Source of the DNA: an uncultured Brevibacillus sp. | Lineage (GTDB): Bacteria; Bacillota; Bacilli; Brevibacillales; Brevibacillaceae | NCBI GenBank assembly: GCA_946402065.1 | Contig: CAMIVR010000054.1 | Span: 1 to 32,482 of the forward strand | DNA: 32,482 nucleotides | Direction of reading: 5' to 3' | Shown here: positions 15,704 through 23,820 of the stretch, one piece after another | Position numbering within the stretch: position 1 is the stretch's first letter | How the letters are laid out: each line of letters starts with the position of its first letter | Translations under genes and position numbers: made by a program | Notes under the pieces: generated by a model | What the model was told of the DNA's origin: nothing | Databases searched by the model: none | The model's input: only the letters and a program-made list of their open reading frames with translations

Positions 15704-16998
15704 CACTTCATCACCTTCCATGCTTGATACAAGTCGCGGGCGATTTTGAATTTCTGCCCGGCGGTTCCGATCTCGCGCCAGATTTTCTGCTGCTTCGCTC
15801 GCTTCGGTGTGCCGTCGACGGTAAACATTTGGCTGGCCGCCTTGTTCATCATGGGAATGTACTTCTCGAAATAGTGCGGGAACTTTTCGAAGTGGTGTGT
15901 CGCATCCTTGTACTTCTTCAAATCTTCGCCGACAAAGCTCTCAAACAGTTTGACGCGATAGTGATCAAGCGTTTTTTCGGAGAAGTCGTCGCGCTCCTTG
16001 GCCCGGATGATCGCTTCGGCGGCAAGCACGCCGGAAGTCATCGCCATGTTGGAGCCTTCACGGTGAATCGCGTTGACCATCTGGGCGGCATCGCCGACGA
16101 CCAGCACGCCGTCGCCGACCACCTTGGGCATCGAGTGATAGCCGCCCTCGGGAATCAGGTGAGCGAGGTATTCCTGCTGCTCGCTGCCCTGAATGTAGCG
16201 GCGGATCATCGGATGGTTTTTGACGTAGTCGAGCAGCTGATGCGGCTTGAGCTTGTGCTTGATCAGCCCGGACAGCATCGTGCCGACGCCGATGTTTAGG
16301 CTTTCCTTGTTCGTATAGAGCCAGGCAGTACCGAGGATGCCTTTGGTCGCGTCGCCGAAAATCTCAATCGTACAGCCCTGGTTTCCTTCCAGATTGAAGC
16401 GGTCTTCGATTACGCGCTTATCCAGCTTCAGCACTTCCATGACCGCGAGCGCGACTTCATCGGGGCGGAATTCGCGGTGGAAGCCAAGCTGCTTGGCCAG
16501 GAGGGAATTGACGCCGTCAGCGAGCACGACGACATCGGCATAGACGTCGCCGTCAGGGCGGTCCGTGCGTACACCGATTACTTTGTTGTTTTCGACGATG
16601 CATTCCAGTGCGACTGTCTCGTTAATCAAGAGGGCGCCCTGCTCGACTGCCTTGTCGGCAAACCACTGGTCGAACTTGGCGCGGAGCACAGTGAAGTTGT
16701 TGTACGGCTCCTTGTCCCACTCCAGGCCTTTGTATCCGAAGGTCAGGGCGGACTCTTTGTCCAGCATCATGAAGCGCTGCTCCACGATGGGCCGTTCGAC
16801 GGGCGCTTCCTTGTAAAACTCGGGGATGATATCCTCCATCATCTTGCGGTACAAGACGCCGCCCATGACGTTCTTCGAGCCGGGATACTCGCCGCGCTCG
16901 ATCAACAGTACGTTGACGCCGGCTTTGGCCAGCGTATAGGCACATGAGGTGCCGGCCGGTCCCGCTCCGACCACGATTGCATCAAATTTTTCCCCCAT
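15703..16998 (-). CDS. fixC: Flavoprotein-quinone oxidoreductase FixC
   Basis: This 431-residue FAD-dependent oxidoreductase is related to ETF-quinone oxidoreductase and takes electrons from FixAB. An N-terminal FAD Rossmann motif reads [19 protein letters not shown], followed by VLLIERGEYPGSKNVMGG, and the second FAD block by VLVVGDAAQMVNAIHREGSNMAM, all typical of the FixC/GGR family. It has no cysteine cluster of its own, as expected when FixX carries the Fe-S centre. The ATG at 16998 has GGGAGAGG upstream and overlaps the fixB end by 17 bp; the longer frame from 17028 is not needed. It lies between fixB and fixX with overlapping ends. Confidence 0.95.
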   Translation of the reverse strand: MGEKFDAIVVGAGPAGTSCAYTLAKAGVNVLLIERGEYPGSKNVMGGVLYRKMMEDIIPEFYKEAPVERPIVEQRFMMLDKESALTFGYKGLEWDKEPYNNFTVLRAKFDQWFADKAVEQGALLINETVALECIVENNKVIGVRTDRPDGDVYADVVVLADGVNSLLAKQLGFHREFRPDEVALAVMEVLKLDKRVIEDRFNLEGNQGCTIEIFGDATKGILGTAWLYTNKESLNIGVGTMLSGLIKHKLKPHQLLDYVKNHPMIRRYIQGSEQQEYLAHLIPEGGYHSMPKVVGDGVLVVGDAAQMVNAIHREGSNMAMTSGVLAAEAIIRAKERDDFSEKTLDHYRVKLFESFVGEDLKKYKDATHHFEKFPHYFEKYIPMMNKAASQMFTVDGTPKRAKQQKIWREIGTAGQKFKIARDLYQAWKVMK

Positions 16999-18013
16999 AT
17001 TGCACCTCTCCCCGCAAGGCTTTTTCAAACGATTCCATCAATAGCGGCACGATCTCGAAGGCATCGCCGACGATGCCGTAGTGACAGGACTGGAAAATCG
17101 GCGCTTCCGGATCGTTGTTGATCGCGATGATCAAATCGGAGTTTTTCATCCCGACGATGTGCTGGATGGCCCCGGAAATCCCGATGGCGAAATAGATTTT
17201 CGGCGTGACTGTAACCCCTGTCTGGCCGACCTGATGCTGGTGATCGATCCAGCCCGCTTCGACGGCATCGCGGCTCGCGCCGACCGTGGCGCCAAGCACC
17301 TTGGCGAATTGGTGGATCAGCTCAAAGCCGTTGCGGCTGCCGAGCCCCTTGCCGCCGGAGACGATGATGTCCGCTTCGTCGAGCCGGACTTTGCAGACAG
17401 TTTCACGGACGATCTCAATGACCTTCGTGCGGATGTCGTCCTCCTTAATCGCGAGGAGTTCTGCCCTGATCTCGCCTTTACGCGTTTTATCGGGTGCGAG
17501 TGCCTTCATGACCTTGGGGCGTACGGTCGCCATTTGCGGGCGATGGTTTTTACAGAGGATCGTCGCCATGATATTGCCGCTGAACGCCGGTCGGCTCGCT
17601 TCCAGCAATCCCGTCTCTACTTCCACGTCGAGAATCGTCGAATCTGCGGTCAGCCCCGTAGCCAGATCTGTCGCGACTGCGCTGGCCAAATCCTTTCCGG
17701 TCGACGTAGCGCCGTAGAGGAAGATCTCCGGCTTATAGCGTTCGACACAATCGATGACGGCTTTCATATACGCTTCCGTACGGTAGTGATGGAAGATCGG
17801 CTGATCGTAGAGGTAGACGATGTCTGCGCCGTATTCGATCACCGTGTCGGCGAGCGGCGTTACGTTGTCCCCGATCAGCACGCCAGCCAATTGGACGCCG
17901 CGTTTGTCGGCAAGCTTGCGGCCGGCCCCGAGCAGCTCGAGCGATACGTTGGCGATGACGCCGTCCTTTTGCTCGATAAACACCCAGACGCCATGATAAT
18001 CCTGCATGTTCAT
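16982..18013 (-). CDS. fixB: Electron transfer flavoprotein alpha subunit FixB
   Basis: This 343-residue ETF alpha subunit has an N-terminal ETF domain (about residues 5-180) and the C-terminal FAD-binding region. The latter is seen as [18 protein letters not shown], then [35 protein letters not shown] and [13 protein letters not shown], all ETF-alpha signatures. With FixA it forms the heterodimer that holds flavin and, in Fix-type ETFs, can bifurcate electrons. The ATG at 18013 overlaps the fixA stop (ATGA) and has GGAGGGG five to six bases before it; a second ATG at 18007 is less well placed. Confidence 0.96.
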   Translation of the reverse strand: MNMQDYHGVWVFIEQKDGVIANVSLELLGAGRKLADKRGVQLAGVLIGDNVTPLADTVIEYGADIVYLYDQPIFHHYRTEAYMKAVIDCVERYKPEIFLYGATSTGKDLASAVATDLATGLTADSTILDVEVETGLLEASRPAFSGNIMATILCKNHRPQMATVRPKVMKALAPDKTRKGEIRAELLAIKEDDIRTKVIEIVRETVCKVRLDEADIIVSGGKGLGSRNGFELIHQFAKVLGATVGASRDAVEAGWIDHQHQVGQTGVTVTPKIYFAIGISGAIQHIVGMKNSDLIIAINNDPEAPIFQSCHYGIVGDAFEIVPLLMESFEKALRGEVQYGGKI

Positions 18014-18840
18014 CCGTTCCCCTCCTTTCCTGCGAACAGTTCTTTTTTGCCGAGCACGATTTCCAGCAACCGATTTGCCTGCTCTGCCGGTGTGCCTTGC
18101 AGCATCTCTCCGCCTTTGGGCTTTTCCGGCGTCCAGACCTTGGAGACGATCGTCGGCGAACCTTTTAAACCGAGCTGGGTGCGGTCGACGTTGGCCAGAT
18201 CGTTCACGGACCAGATCGTCGGATTGTAGCGGGCTGCCTTCAAGACGTTGGGCAGTGGAGAGTACGGAATTTCGTTAATGTCTTTTTCCACGGAAAACAG
18301 ACAGGGAAGCGACGACTGGATCACTTCGTAGCCGTCCTCGAGCTTGCGGTGAATCACGACAAAGCCTTTTTCCCGATCGACTTCCACGACTTTTTTGACA
18401 CTGGTCAGCGGAGGAATGTTCAACCGCCGGGCAATTCCTGGCCCGACCTGGCCGGTATCGCCGTCGATGGTCATTTTCCCGCAGATAATCAGATCGACCG
18501 GCTTGATTTCCGCGATTTTTTCGACGGCCTTCGTCAAGGCGTAGCTGGTCGCCAGCGTGTCGGCTCCGGCAAAGGCGCGGTCGGAGATCATGTAGCCTTC
18601 GTCGGCGCCGATCTCGATGCACTTCTTGATCGCCTTGATCGCCGCCATCGGTCCCATCGTCAGCACCGAGACCGTGCCGCCGTAGCGCTGCTTGAGCCGA
18701 ACAGCTTCCTCGACCGCATGGGCGTCGTAAGGATTCAGAATCGCCGGCGCACTGGACCGATCCATCGTGTTTGTCTTCGGATTCATCTTGATGATCTTGG
18801 TATCCGGCACCTGCTTGATACAGGCAACGATATGAAGCAT
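18010..18840 (-). CDS. fixA: Electron transfer flavoprotein beta subunit FixA
   Basis: This 276-residue ETF beta subunit has the family opening IVACIKQVPDT, followed by the nucleotide/flavin site GKMTIDGDTGQVGPGIARRL, close to the DGDT-QVGP motif seen in Fix/bifurcating beta subunits. The ATG at 18840 is preceded by AAAGGAGG at seven to eight bases; the longer reading from 18882 starts before that site and is rejected. It is first gene of the fixABCX operon and convergent in function with FixB. The source of electrons cannot be seen here; NADH is the known donor in bifurcating homologues. Confidence 0.95.
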   Translation of the reverse strand: MLHIVACIKQVPDTKIIKMNPKTNTMDRSSAPAILNPYDAHAVEEAVRLKQRYGGTVSVLTMGPMAAIKAIKKCIEIGADEGYMISDRAFAGADTLATSYALTKAVEKIAEIKPVDLIICGKMTIDGDTGQVGPGIARRLNIPPLTSVKKVVEVDREKGFVVIHRKLEDGYEVIQSSLPCLFSVEKDINEIPYSPLPNVLKAARYNPTIWSVNDLANVDRTQLGLKGSPTIVSKVWTPEKPKGGEMLQGTPAEQANRLLEIVLGKKELFAGKEGNG

Positions 18841-19203
18841 GCAACATCCTCCTTTGAACATATCAATCGTGAACTGCTGCATTGTTCTTGGGCTGTATGC
18901 AGTGGGTCCTGACTGTGCAACTCTATCAGGGGTTGTCTGATTTTCGCTGAATTTGCCAGCGCGTCCGCTAAGTGTCCCATTTTTATCACTTTATTTCCGA
19001 TTCGCGTGTTCTATGCCATTTTTCGTGGAAACAAAAGGAGAACCCCTGATGGACACGCGATTCTCCTGATTCGGGTCCGGACGTTTTGATTTCCACTTTT
19101 TTTTCAACAAACCATGAACTTTTCCTCAGCTCATGACAATATATAGGTGAGAGGCCTCTTTGAAAACCGTATTTTCACTATGCAGAAAGGAGGGGCAGCC
19201 TGG
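18841..19203. other. Intergenic region between fixA and the ECF sigma gene
   Basis: The 363-bp gap between two divergent units holds no convincing gene. An 8-bp inverted repeat TCGCGTGT (19002-19009) / ACACGCGA (19053-19060) is visible. A second hairpin, AGGAGAA...TTCTCCT (19035-19066), is followed by TTTGTTT on the minus strand and looks terminator-like. A possible fixA promoter (TTGCAC-17-TACAGC, minus strand near 18895-18925) is weak. Confidence 0.4.
19115..19143 (+). promoter_or_regulatory. Candidate ECF-type autoregulatory promoter
   Basis: TGAACTTTT (19115-19123) resembles the -35 element of many Bacillales ECF promoters (TGAAAC/GAACTTTT type), with ACAATAT about 16 bases later. It lies about 60 bases before the sigma gene start. 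The -10 is not a textbook CGTC, so support is modest. Confidence 0.3.
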
Positions 19204-19725
19204 TTGGGAAGTTGCGATTTAGAAGAGTTGATCGAGCAGCACGGCAAGTCCGTCTACGGATTTTGCCGCATGCTTGTAAAAAATAAAGCGGATGCAGACG
19301 ACCTGTATCAGGAAACATTTCTGAAAGCGATGGAACTCTCGCACAAAATCGATAGAGAGCATAATCCAAAAGGATTCCTCCTGTCCATCGCATCGAAGCT
19401 GTGGAAGAACAAGCTGCGAAAATTCGCCTGGCGACAAAGAATCGCCCCGCGAGAGGAGCTCAATGATGATGGGAGTCATCACTTGTTGAGGGATCACGCC
19501 ACTCCGGAACACATCGCCATATCCAATGAACTCCGGGCGACGATCCGATCCGCAGCCGATTCGCTGAATGAAAAACTAAAAATTCCTCTGTACATGTACT
19601 ACACTGCTGAAATGTCTATTGAAGAGATTGGAGCGGCCTTGAACATTCCGCCGGGAACTGTCAAAAGCAGGCTGCACAAGTCCAGAAACGAATTGAAAAA
19701 ATATTTGGAGGCGAAGTCGCTATGA
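19204..19725 (+). CDS. ECF-type RNA polymerase sigma factor
   Basis: This 173-residue sigma-70 family protein has only regions 2 and 4. Region 2 reads YGFCRMLVKNKADADDLYQETFLKA, with the DxDDLxQETF core, then FLLSIASKLWKNKLRK. Region 4 reads LKIPLYMYYTAEMSIEEIGA, then LNIPPGTVKSRLHKSRNELK, an ECF-type helix-turn-helix. A TTG start at 19204 is chosen because AAGGAGGGG lies nine bases upstream; ATG 19180 and GTG 19147 lie before or inside that site. The stop overlaps the anti-sigma start (ATGA), so the two are co-translated. Confidence 0.92.
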   Translation: MGSCDLEELIEQHGKSVYGFCRMLVKNKADADDLYQETFLKAMELSHKIDREHNPKGFLLSIASKLWKNKLRKFAWRQRIAPREELNDDGSHHLLRDHATPEHIAISNELRATIRSAADSLNEKLKIPLYMYYTAEMSIEEIGAALNIPPGTVKSRLHKSRNELKKYLEAKSL

Positions 19726-20819
19726 AACAGGTCGAGCCTTTGGATACACTTTTGAGACAAGCCCTATCTTCCACTGTTGAGCCAAGTGACGAATTAAATC
19801 AAAAGCTAATGAGCCAATACAAGGAGGGAACCATGGTAAAACCCCGGTATAAAAAAAGACTATCCGTTGCACTGATCGCAGCGGCCATCACGCTCGCAAC
19901 GTCAATCACTGCCCTGGCGGCTTCGCATCTGCTCAATTCCAGACAGGTGGCCGAGCACCTGGGCGATCAATTGCTGGCAAAGGCATTCACGGAGGAGCAT
20001 GCCGTTAAAGCCAATGAATCGATTGTTTCGGGCGGCTATACGCTCACATTTCTAGGCATCGTATCTGGCAAAGGATTAAGCGATTTTGGAGGGTCGGCAA
20101 GTGAGATCCATCCAGACAGAACCTATGCCGTCGTCTCCATCGAAAAGCAAGACGGCAGTAAAATGCCAGATACCAAGGATGACAAATATGGCGAAACCCC
20201 GTTTTTTGTTTCTCCACTCATTAAAGGCCAAAAGCCATGGCTAGTGAACATCGCTTCAATGAATGGTGGCTACAGTGAATTTGTCAAGGACGGGGTCATG
20301 TACAGGTTGATAGAATTAGACGGAATCGAAAAGTTCGCTGACAGAGGAGTTTATTTGGCCGTAAGTACCAGCCAGTTTTATGATGTCAATGCTTTTCGTT
20401 ATGATGAAAAAACAGGAGAAATCAGCCGTAATCCGGAGTACAGCGGGGGTAACGCACTTTTCAATTTGCCGCTTGACGTCAAAAAAGCGAATCATGACCA
20501 GGCTGAACAATACTTGCAAACATTATTGCAAAAGCCTGCCGACGAATCAGAGGCTGGTGACGCCGCTGCAGAGGATTGGAAAACGGCTGTTGTCATCCCG
20601 GAATCGGTGAAAACGGTGACTCCCGACAAGAATGGCATGATAAACTACGAATATGCGGGCAGCAAGATTTCTGTTTCGGTCGAAGTGCTGTTCAAAGAAG
20701 GAGAAACAGGCGTAACGAACATGGTAGGCATTTCGGAAGGAAATGGTGAGCGGATCGGCATTCGATTCTCGAGGGATGCCGCCGGGATCATTACCGGTAT
20801 GGCATTGAAATTGAAATAG
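19722..20819 (+). CDS. Membrane-bound anti-sigma factor, DUF4179-like
   Basis: This 365-residue single-pass membrane protein has a cytoplasmic N-terminus of about 43 residues that should bind the sigma factor (MKQVEPLDTLLRQALSSTVE start), one transmembrane segment (about 45-65, VALIAAAITLATSITALAA), and a large outer domain. The outer domain begins VKANESIVSGGYTLTFLGIV, the pattern of DUF4179-type anti-sigma factors that partner Bacillales ECF factors. It overlaps the sigma gene by four bases, the usual arrangement. The signal is unknown; release would be by proteolysis in known systems. A hairpin follows 12 bp after the stop. Confidence 0.85.
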   Translation: MKQVEPLDTLLRQALSSTVEPSDELNQKLMSQYKEGTMVKPRYKKRLSVALIAAAITLATSITALAASHLLNSRQVAEHLGDQLLAKAFTEEHAVKANESIVSGGYTLTFLGIVSGKGLSDFGGSASEIHPDRTYAVVSIEKQDGSKMPDTKDDKYGETPFFVSPLIKGQKPWLVNIASMNGGYSEFVKDGVMYRLIELDGIEKFADRGVYLAVSTSQFYDVNAFRYDEKTGEISRNPEYSGGNALFNLPLDVKKANHDQAEQYLQTLLQKPADESEAGDAAAEDWKTAVVIPESVKTVTPDKNGMINYEYAGSKISVSVEVLFKEGETGVTNMVGISEGNGERIGIRFSRDAAGIITGMALKLK

Positions 20820-20831
20820 CTGTAAATAGAA

Positions 20832-20866
20832 AACGTGGCCGCGTCAGCATTTGGCGCAGCCACGTT
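20832..20866. terminator. Bidirectional hairpin between anti-sigma gene and Fur remnant
   Basis: AACGTGGC (20832-20839) pairs with GCCACGTT (20859-20866), with further GC pairing inside. On the minus strand the stem is followed by TTCTATTT; on the plus strand by GGCTTATGG. It is thus better as terminator for the minus strand, where the Fur-family gene once ended. Confidence 0.5.
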
Positions 20867-20928
20867 GGCTTATGGCAATAGGAATTGAAAAAATTCCTCT
20901 CGCCCGCACGTTTACGAACCGTTCGAAA

Positions 20929-21114
20929 TCAATCAGCGGAAGATGCAGGATCATGCTGGCAGTTTTCGCAAATCCCGTAAATCTCAAAGCGGTGGTTGAC
21001 GATTTTATCGTTTCCCGGCAGGTCCATCTCCTCTTCCAAGGGACAATAATCGAATGTCAGCGTTTTTTCACAGTTGAGGCAGATCAGATGGTGGTGAGCG
21101 CAAATTGGGTCGTT
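20929..21114 (-). pseudogene. C-terminal remnant of a Fur-family metalloregulator
   Basis: A minus-strand frame ending at TGA 20929-20931 reads AHHHLICLNCEKTLTFDYC, then NDKIVNHRFEIYGICENC. These are the hallmark HHHLIC-xx-C strand, the NHRxExYGxCxxC block and the two CxxC structural-zinc pairs of Fur/PerR/Zur proteins. The winged-helix N-terminal half (about 80 residues) is absent. Five codons before the HHH the frame meets a stop, and 13 bp further on the chemoreceptor gene ends. So the gene has been cut, and it cannot bind DNA. Which Fur subfamily it came from is unclear. Confidence 0.8.
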
Positions 21115-21150
21115 TCAATTTGCGACTTATAATTTCTTCTGCGCAAATTG
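21098..21150. repeat. Three copies of a 9-10 bp repeat at the Fur/chemoreceptor junction
   Basis: GCGCAAATTG occurs at 21098-21107 and again at 21141-21150 in direct orientation, and its inverse CAATTTGCG lies between them at 21116-21124. The first and middle copies form a perfect 9-bp hairpin with an 8-nt loop. The repeats sit exactly where the Fur remnant breaks off and where the chemoreceptor ends, so they may mark the recombination point. Confidence 0.75.
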
Positions 21151-21921
21151 ATGAATTTCTTCGATTGAAGTAGCGAGCGTATCAATCTTTTCACTGATGA
21201 GCTTAAAGGATACTTCATACTGCTTGTTCAAATCACTATTGGATTGAACATGTTGGGTAATAGTGGAGAGTTCTTCAGATAGTTTATTGAGTTGATTCAA
21301 AGTAGATCCCGCAGTGCTCTTCGTTTGGTTCGCTAGATTCCTCATTTCCTGAGCTACTATGCTGAAGGCTCGTCCTTGCTCACCTAACCGCGCGGACTCG
21401 ATTGCCGCATTCAATGAAAGCAGATTGGTTTGATCCGAAACATAGGTAATCGCTTCATTCATTTCAAATATGTATTTAAAGTTTTGATTCATCGAGGTAA
21501 AGTGGTTCGTCATCTGAATAAAGTTATCATGAATTTGATTGGAGTTTTTTGATAGCTGTTGCATCTGTTGTTCAATCTCACTCACACCTACAAAGAGATC
21601 TTGAATCGAAGACTTAATGGTTTCATTCTGAGAAGTATTATATGCGATGGCGAGTAATCCATCTTCGAGTGGAAAAGCAACAACACGTATGGAGAAACCA
21701 TGTACTTGCTTCGGTACTTCAAAATTCACAGTTTTTTTCGAACGTATTGCTTCATAAATGGGACTTTCTTTACGTACTACATCGCCAACTTTGAATAAAG
21801 GAAGATTCCCAGTGGTAAATTTCACAGTGCCATCATTATCTCCTGTAGCAATAAAGTATGAATCCGTTTGTATTAAATGGGTAATTAGTGGGATGATCTC
21901 TTTGGCTTGAGCCTGATTCAT
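21127..21921 (-). CDS. Soluble methyl-accepting chemotaxis-type protein
   Basis: This 264-residue cytoplasmic protein has a short N-terminal sensor-like region (about residues 1-95, with [20 protein letters not shown] and later [18 protein letters not shown]), then a coiled coil and the chemoreceptor hairpin tip. The tip reads [20 protein letters not shown], then [19 protein letters not shown], the CheA/CheW-binding signature. No transmembrane segment is present, as in the short soluble receptors of Bacillus (YfmS-like). The ATG has GAGGGGAA upstream. Base composition is visibly more AT-rich than the flanking sigma and amidohydrolase genes, and it sits between two truncated genes, so acquisition or transposition of this block is likely. 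Its ligand is unknown. Confidence 0.85.
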   Translation of the reverse strand: MNQAQAKEIIPLITHLIQTDSYFIATGDNDGTVKFTTGNLPLFKVGDVVRKESPIYEAIRSKKTVNFEVPKQVHGFSIRVVAFPLEDGLLAIAYNTSQNETIKSSIQDLFVGVSEIEQQMQQLSKNSNQIHDNFIQMTNHFTSMNQNFKYIFEMNEAITYVSDQTNLLSLNAAIESARLGEQGRAFSIVAQEMRNLANQTKSTAGSTLNQLNKLSEELSTITQHVQSNSDLNKQYEVSFKLISEKIDTLATSIEEIHQFAQKKL

Positions 21922-22007
21922 CTTGATTCCCCTCTACTTGTGTGAATATTTTATCTATTCACCTCTTTATACAAAATTTACTTATTTAATCGAATTTCGT
22001 CAATAGT

Positions 22008-22015
22008 ATATCGGA
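22008..22015 (-). promoter_or_regulatory. Possible sigmaD -10 box for the chemoreceptor gene
   Basis: On the minus strand TCCGATAT matches seven of eight positions of the flagellar/chemotaxis sigma -10 (GCCGATAT), about 87 bases before the chemoreceptor ATG. A TAAA -35 at the right distance is not seen (GGTC/TCAA instead), so this is only suggestive. Confidence 0.3.
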
Positions 22016-22028
22016 AATAGATCTAGAG

Positions 22029-22057
22029 TTGACCATTCTGTCATAAGTCTATAGAAT
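22029..22057 (+). promoter_or_regulatory. SigmaA-type promoter of truncated uvrC
   Basis: TTGACC (22029-22034) and TAGAAT (22052-22057) are separated by 17 bases, about 38 bases before the uvrC start. The promoter and ribosome site of the cut gene therefore look intact. Confidence 0.55.
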
Positions 22058-22094
22058 TTTTAACATAGATGTAAATGAGTTAGGAGAGAAGATC

Positions 22095-22280
22095 TTGGCT
22101 ACAAATAATGAGCATATCAAAGAAAAGCTAGCGCTTCTTCCAGATAAGCCGGGATGTCATCTGATGAAGGATCGAACCGGACGAGTCATCTATGTAGGAA
22201 AAGCTAAGGTACTCAAGAATCGAGTTCGCTCCTATTTTACAGGCAGTCATGATGGAAAAACCCAACGGCTTGATAGATGA
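22095..22280 (+). pseudogene. uvrC: uvrC, truncated after about 58 codons
   Basis: The frame reads [20 protein letters not shown], then [18 protein letters not shown] and [11 protein letters not shown], the start of excinuclease ABC subunit C (GIY-YIG domain). It then ends in Asp-Arg-stop. UvrC is about 590-600 residues, so 90 percent is gone, including the rest of the nuclease domain, the UVR motif and the C-terminal RNase H-like nuclease. A TTG start at 22095 has AGGAGAG upstream and a good promoter, so a 61-residue peptide could be made. I expect a complete uvrC elsewhere in the genome (this being a partial copy), but that cannot be checked here. Confidence 0.85.
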
Positions 22281-22304
22281 AACGACTTTATCTTCCTGGT
22301 ATGA

Positions 22305-22369
22305 AAAAAACAAGCTTCCCGATATGACAGCGCAGACGCCGTGCTTATTTATGAAGAAGCTTGTTTTTT
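22305..22369. terminator. Bidirectional terminator-like hairpin after truncated uvrC
   Basis: AAAAAACAAGCTTC (22305-22318) pairs perfectly with GAAGCTTGTTTTTT (22356-22369), 14 bp, with a 37-nt loop. The plus-strand arm ends in a T-run and the minus-strand arm likewise. It isolates the amidohydrolase gene from upstream transcription. Confidence 0.6.
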
Positions 22370-22378
22370 CATATTTTC

Positions 22379-22407
22379 CTTCGCTGTACCAATAGAATGG
22401 AGCGAAG
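22379..22407. repeat. Inverted repeat upstream of the M20 amidohydrolase gene
   Basis: CTTCGCT (22379-22385) and AGCGAAG (22401-22407) form a 7-bp inverted repeat 33 bp before the gene start. It could be an operator or leader hairpin. No regulator gene is adjacent. Confidence 0.4.
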
Positions 22408-22440
22408 TACATTTTTACACGTTCCAAGGAGGATGAAAGG

Positions 22441-23694
22441 ATGGGAACTGCACAGCTGCTGATTACCACAGAACGATTGCACAATCGCATCGAACGCCTG
22501 TCGCACATCGGCAAAATCGGGGAAACAGGCGTCTGTCGGCTGGCCTTGTCCAGGGAAGACCGGGAAGCCGTAGAGCTGGTCAAGAGCTGGATGGAGGAAG
22601 CGGGGATGACCGCCCGGATCGATAACTTCGGCAACCTGATCGGCCGACTGGAAGGAGCGAACCCGGATGCGCCGATTCTGATGCTCGGCTCGCATATCGA
22701 TTCGCAGCCGTATGGCGGCCGCTTTGATGGCGTCATCGGCGTGCTTGGAGCCCTGGAAGCGGTCCAGACGCTGCACGAGCAAGGCGTCACTCCGACCGTC
22801 CCCGTCGAAGTCGTCGCCTTTTGCGATGAAGAAGGCAGCCGCTTTAACAAAGGGCTGTTCGGCTCGCGCGGAATTCTTGGCAAGCTGGAAGAAGGCGAGC
22901 TGGAGCGCGCTGACAAAGACGGCGTGACGCGCCGGCAAGCGCTGATCGAGTTCGGCTGTGACATCGACAAGTTCGCCGAGTCAGAATATTCGCACGGCAG
23001 CATCGGATCGTATCTCGAGCTGCATATCGAACAAGGTCCCGTGCTGGAATCGCTCGATCAGGCGGTCGGCATCGTCTCGGGTATTTCCGGTCCGCTCTGG
23101 TGGACAGTCGAGTTGAACGGCTTCGCCGGACATGCCGGGTCCGTACCGATGCCGCTGCGCAAGGACGCTCTGCTCGGGTCAGCGAAAATTATCGCAGCGC
23201 TCAACGACATCGCCAAGCAGGACCCCGAGGCGCCAACGGTCGGCACTGTGGGGAATCTGCAGGTGTTCCCCAACTCGCGCAATATCGTCGCCGAGCAGGT
23301 CACCTTTACCGTCGATCTGCGGGATATTGACCTGGAGCGGCGCAATGTGCGAGAGGCTGAGCTGCGCAAAGCGATTGAGACGATTTGCGCAGAGTGTGGA
23401 TTGACGTATACCATTCGCGAGGACACGAATAGCGAGCCGCGCTATTGCGCAGAGTGGATCAAGCACATCATGCGGGAGGAGGCTTCGGCAATCGGCCTGA
23501 CCCCGCCGGAAATCATGAGCGGCCCGTTTCATGACGCACTGGCATTATCCTACGTCTGCGACTACGCGATGATTTTCGTCCGCAGCAAGGACGGGATCAG
23601 CCACAATCCGAAGGAATACTCCAGTCCGGAAGATATTTCGCTCGGTACGGAGCTGTTGTACCGGACGATGGTGAAAATGCTGGAACGAGCGTAA
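22441..23694 (+). CDS. M20-family N-carbamoyl-L-amino-acid hydrolase / allantoate amidohydrolase
   Basis: This 417-residue cytosolic zinc (or manganese) amidohydrolase removes a carbamoyl or ureido group, releasing CO2 and ammonia plus an amino acid or ureidoglycine. Expected dimetal ligands are visible: His85 in GSHIDSQPYGGRFDG, Asp96 in the same block, Glu130/131 in CDEEGSRF, His195 in LELHIEQGPVLE and His388 in ISHNPKEY. The dimerisation lid carries GFAGHAGSVPMPLRKDAL. AAGGAGGATGAAAGG precedes the ATG. The two activities cannot be told apart by sequence alone, and no hydantoinase, allantoinase or transporter gene lies next to it. It stands alone between two terminators. Confidence 0.92.
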   Translation: MGTAQLLITTERLHNRIERLSHIGKIGETGVCRLALSREDREAVELVKSWMEEAGMTARIDNFGNLIGRLEGANPDAPILMLGSHIDSQPYGGRFDGVIGVLGALEAVQTLHEQGVTPTVPVEVVAFCDEEGSRFNKGLFGSRGILGKLEEGELERADKDGVTRRQALIEFGCDIDKFAESEYSHGSIGSYLELHIEQGPVLESLDQAVGIVSGISGPLWWTVELNGFAGHAGSVPMPLRKDALLGSAKIIAALNDIAKQDPEAPTVGTVGNLQVFPNSRNIVAEQVTFTVDLRDIDLERRNVREAELRKAIETICAECGLTYTIREDTNSEPRYCAEWIKHIMREEASAIGLTPPEIMSGPFHDALALSYVCDYAMIFVRSKDGISHNPKEYSSPEDISLGTELLYRTMVKMLERA

Positions 23695-23774
23695 TTGCGG
23701 GAGTACTCAAACATTTATAGGCCAAACATAAGAATCATGGCGACATACACCTGCTAGATATATGACTTTTCATG

Positions 23775-23802
23775 TTGACAATGACTGAAAATTATGTACA
23801 AT
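23775..23802 (+). promoter_or_regulatory. SigmaA promoter of glpFK
   Basis: A perfect TTGACA (23775-23780) is followed after 16 bases by TACAAT (23797-23802). The transcript would start near 23809 and run at once into the antiterminator leader. Confidence 0.7.
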
Positions 23803-23820
23803 TAGATTCAGGTTAATATT

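Noticed and set aside
21922..22440. A possible insertion sequence around the chemoreceptor and uvrC stump
   Set aside because: No transposase, no terminal inverted repeats bounding the block and no target-site duplication could be found; the 14-bp stem at 22305-22369 is better explained as a terminator.
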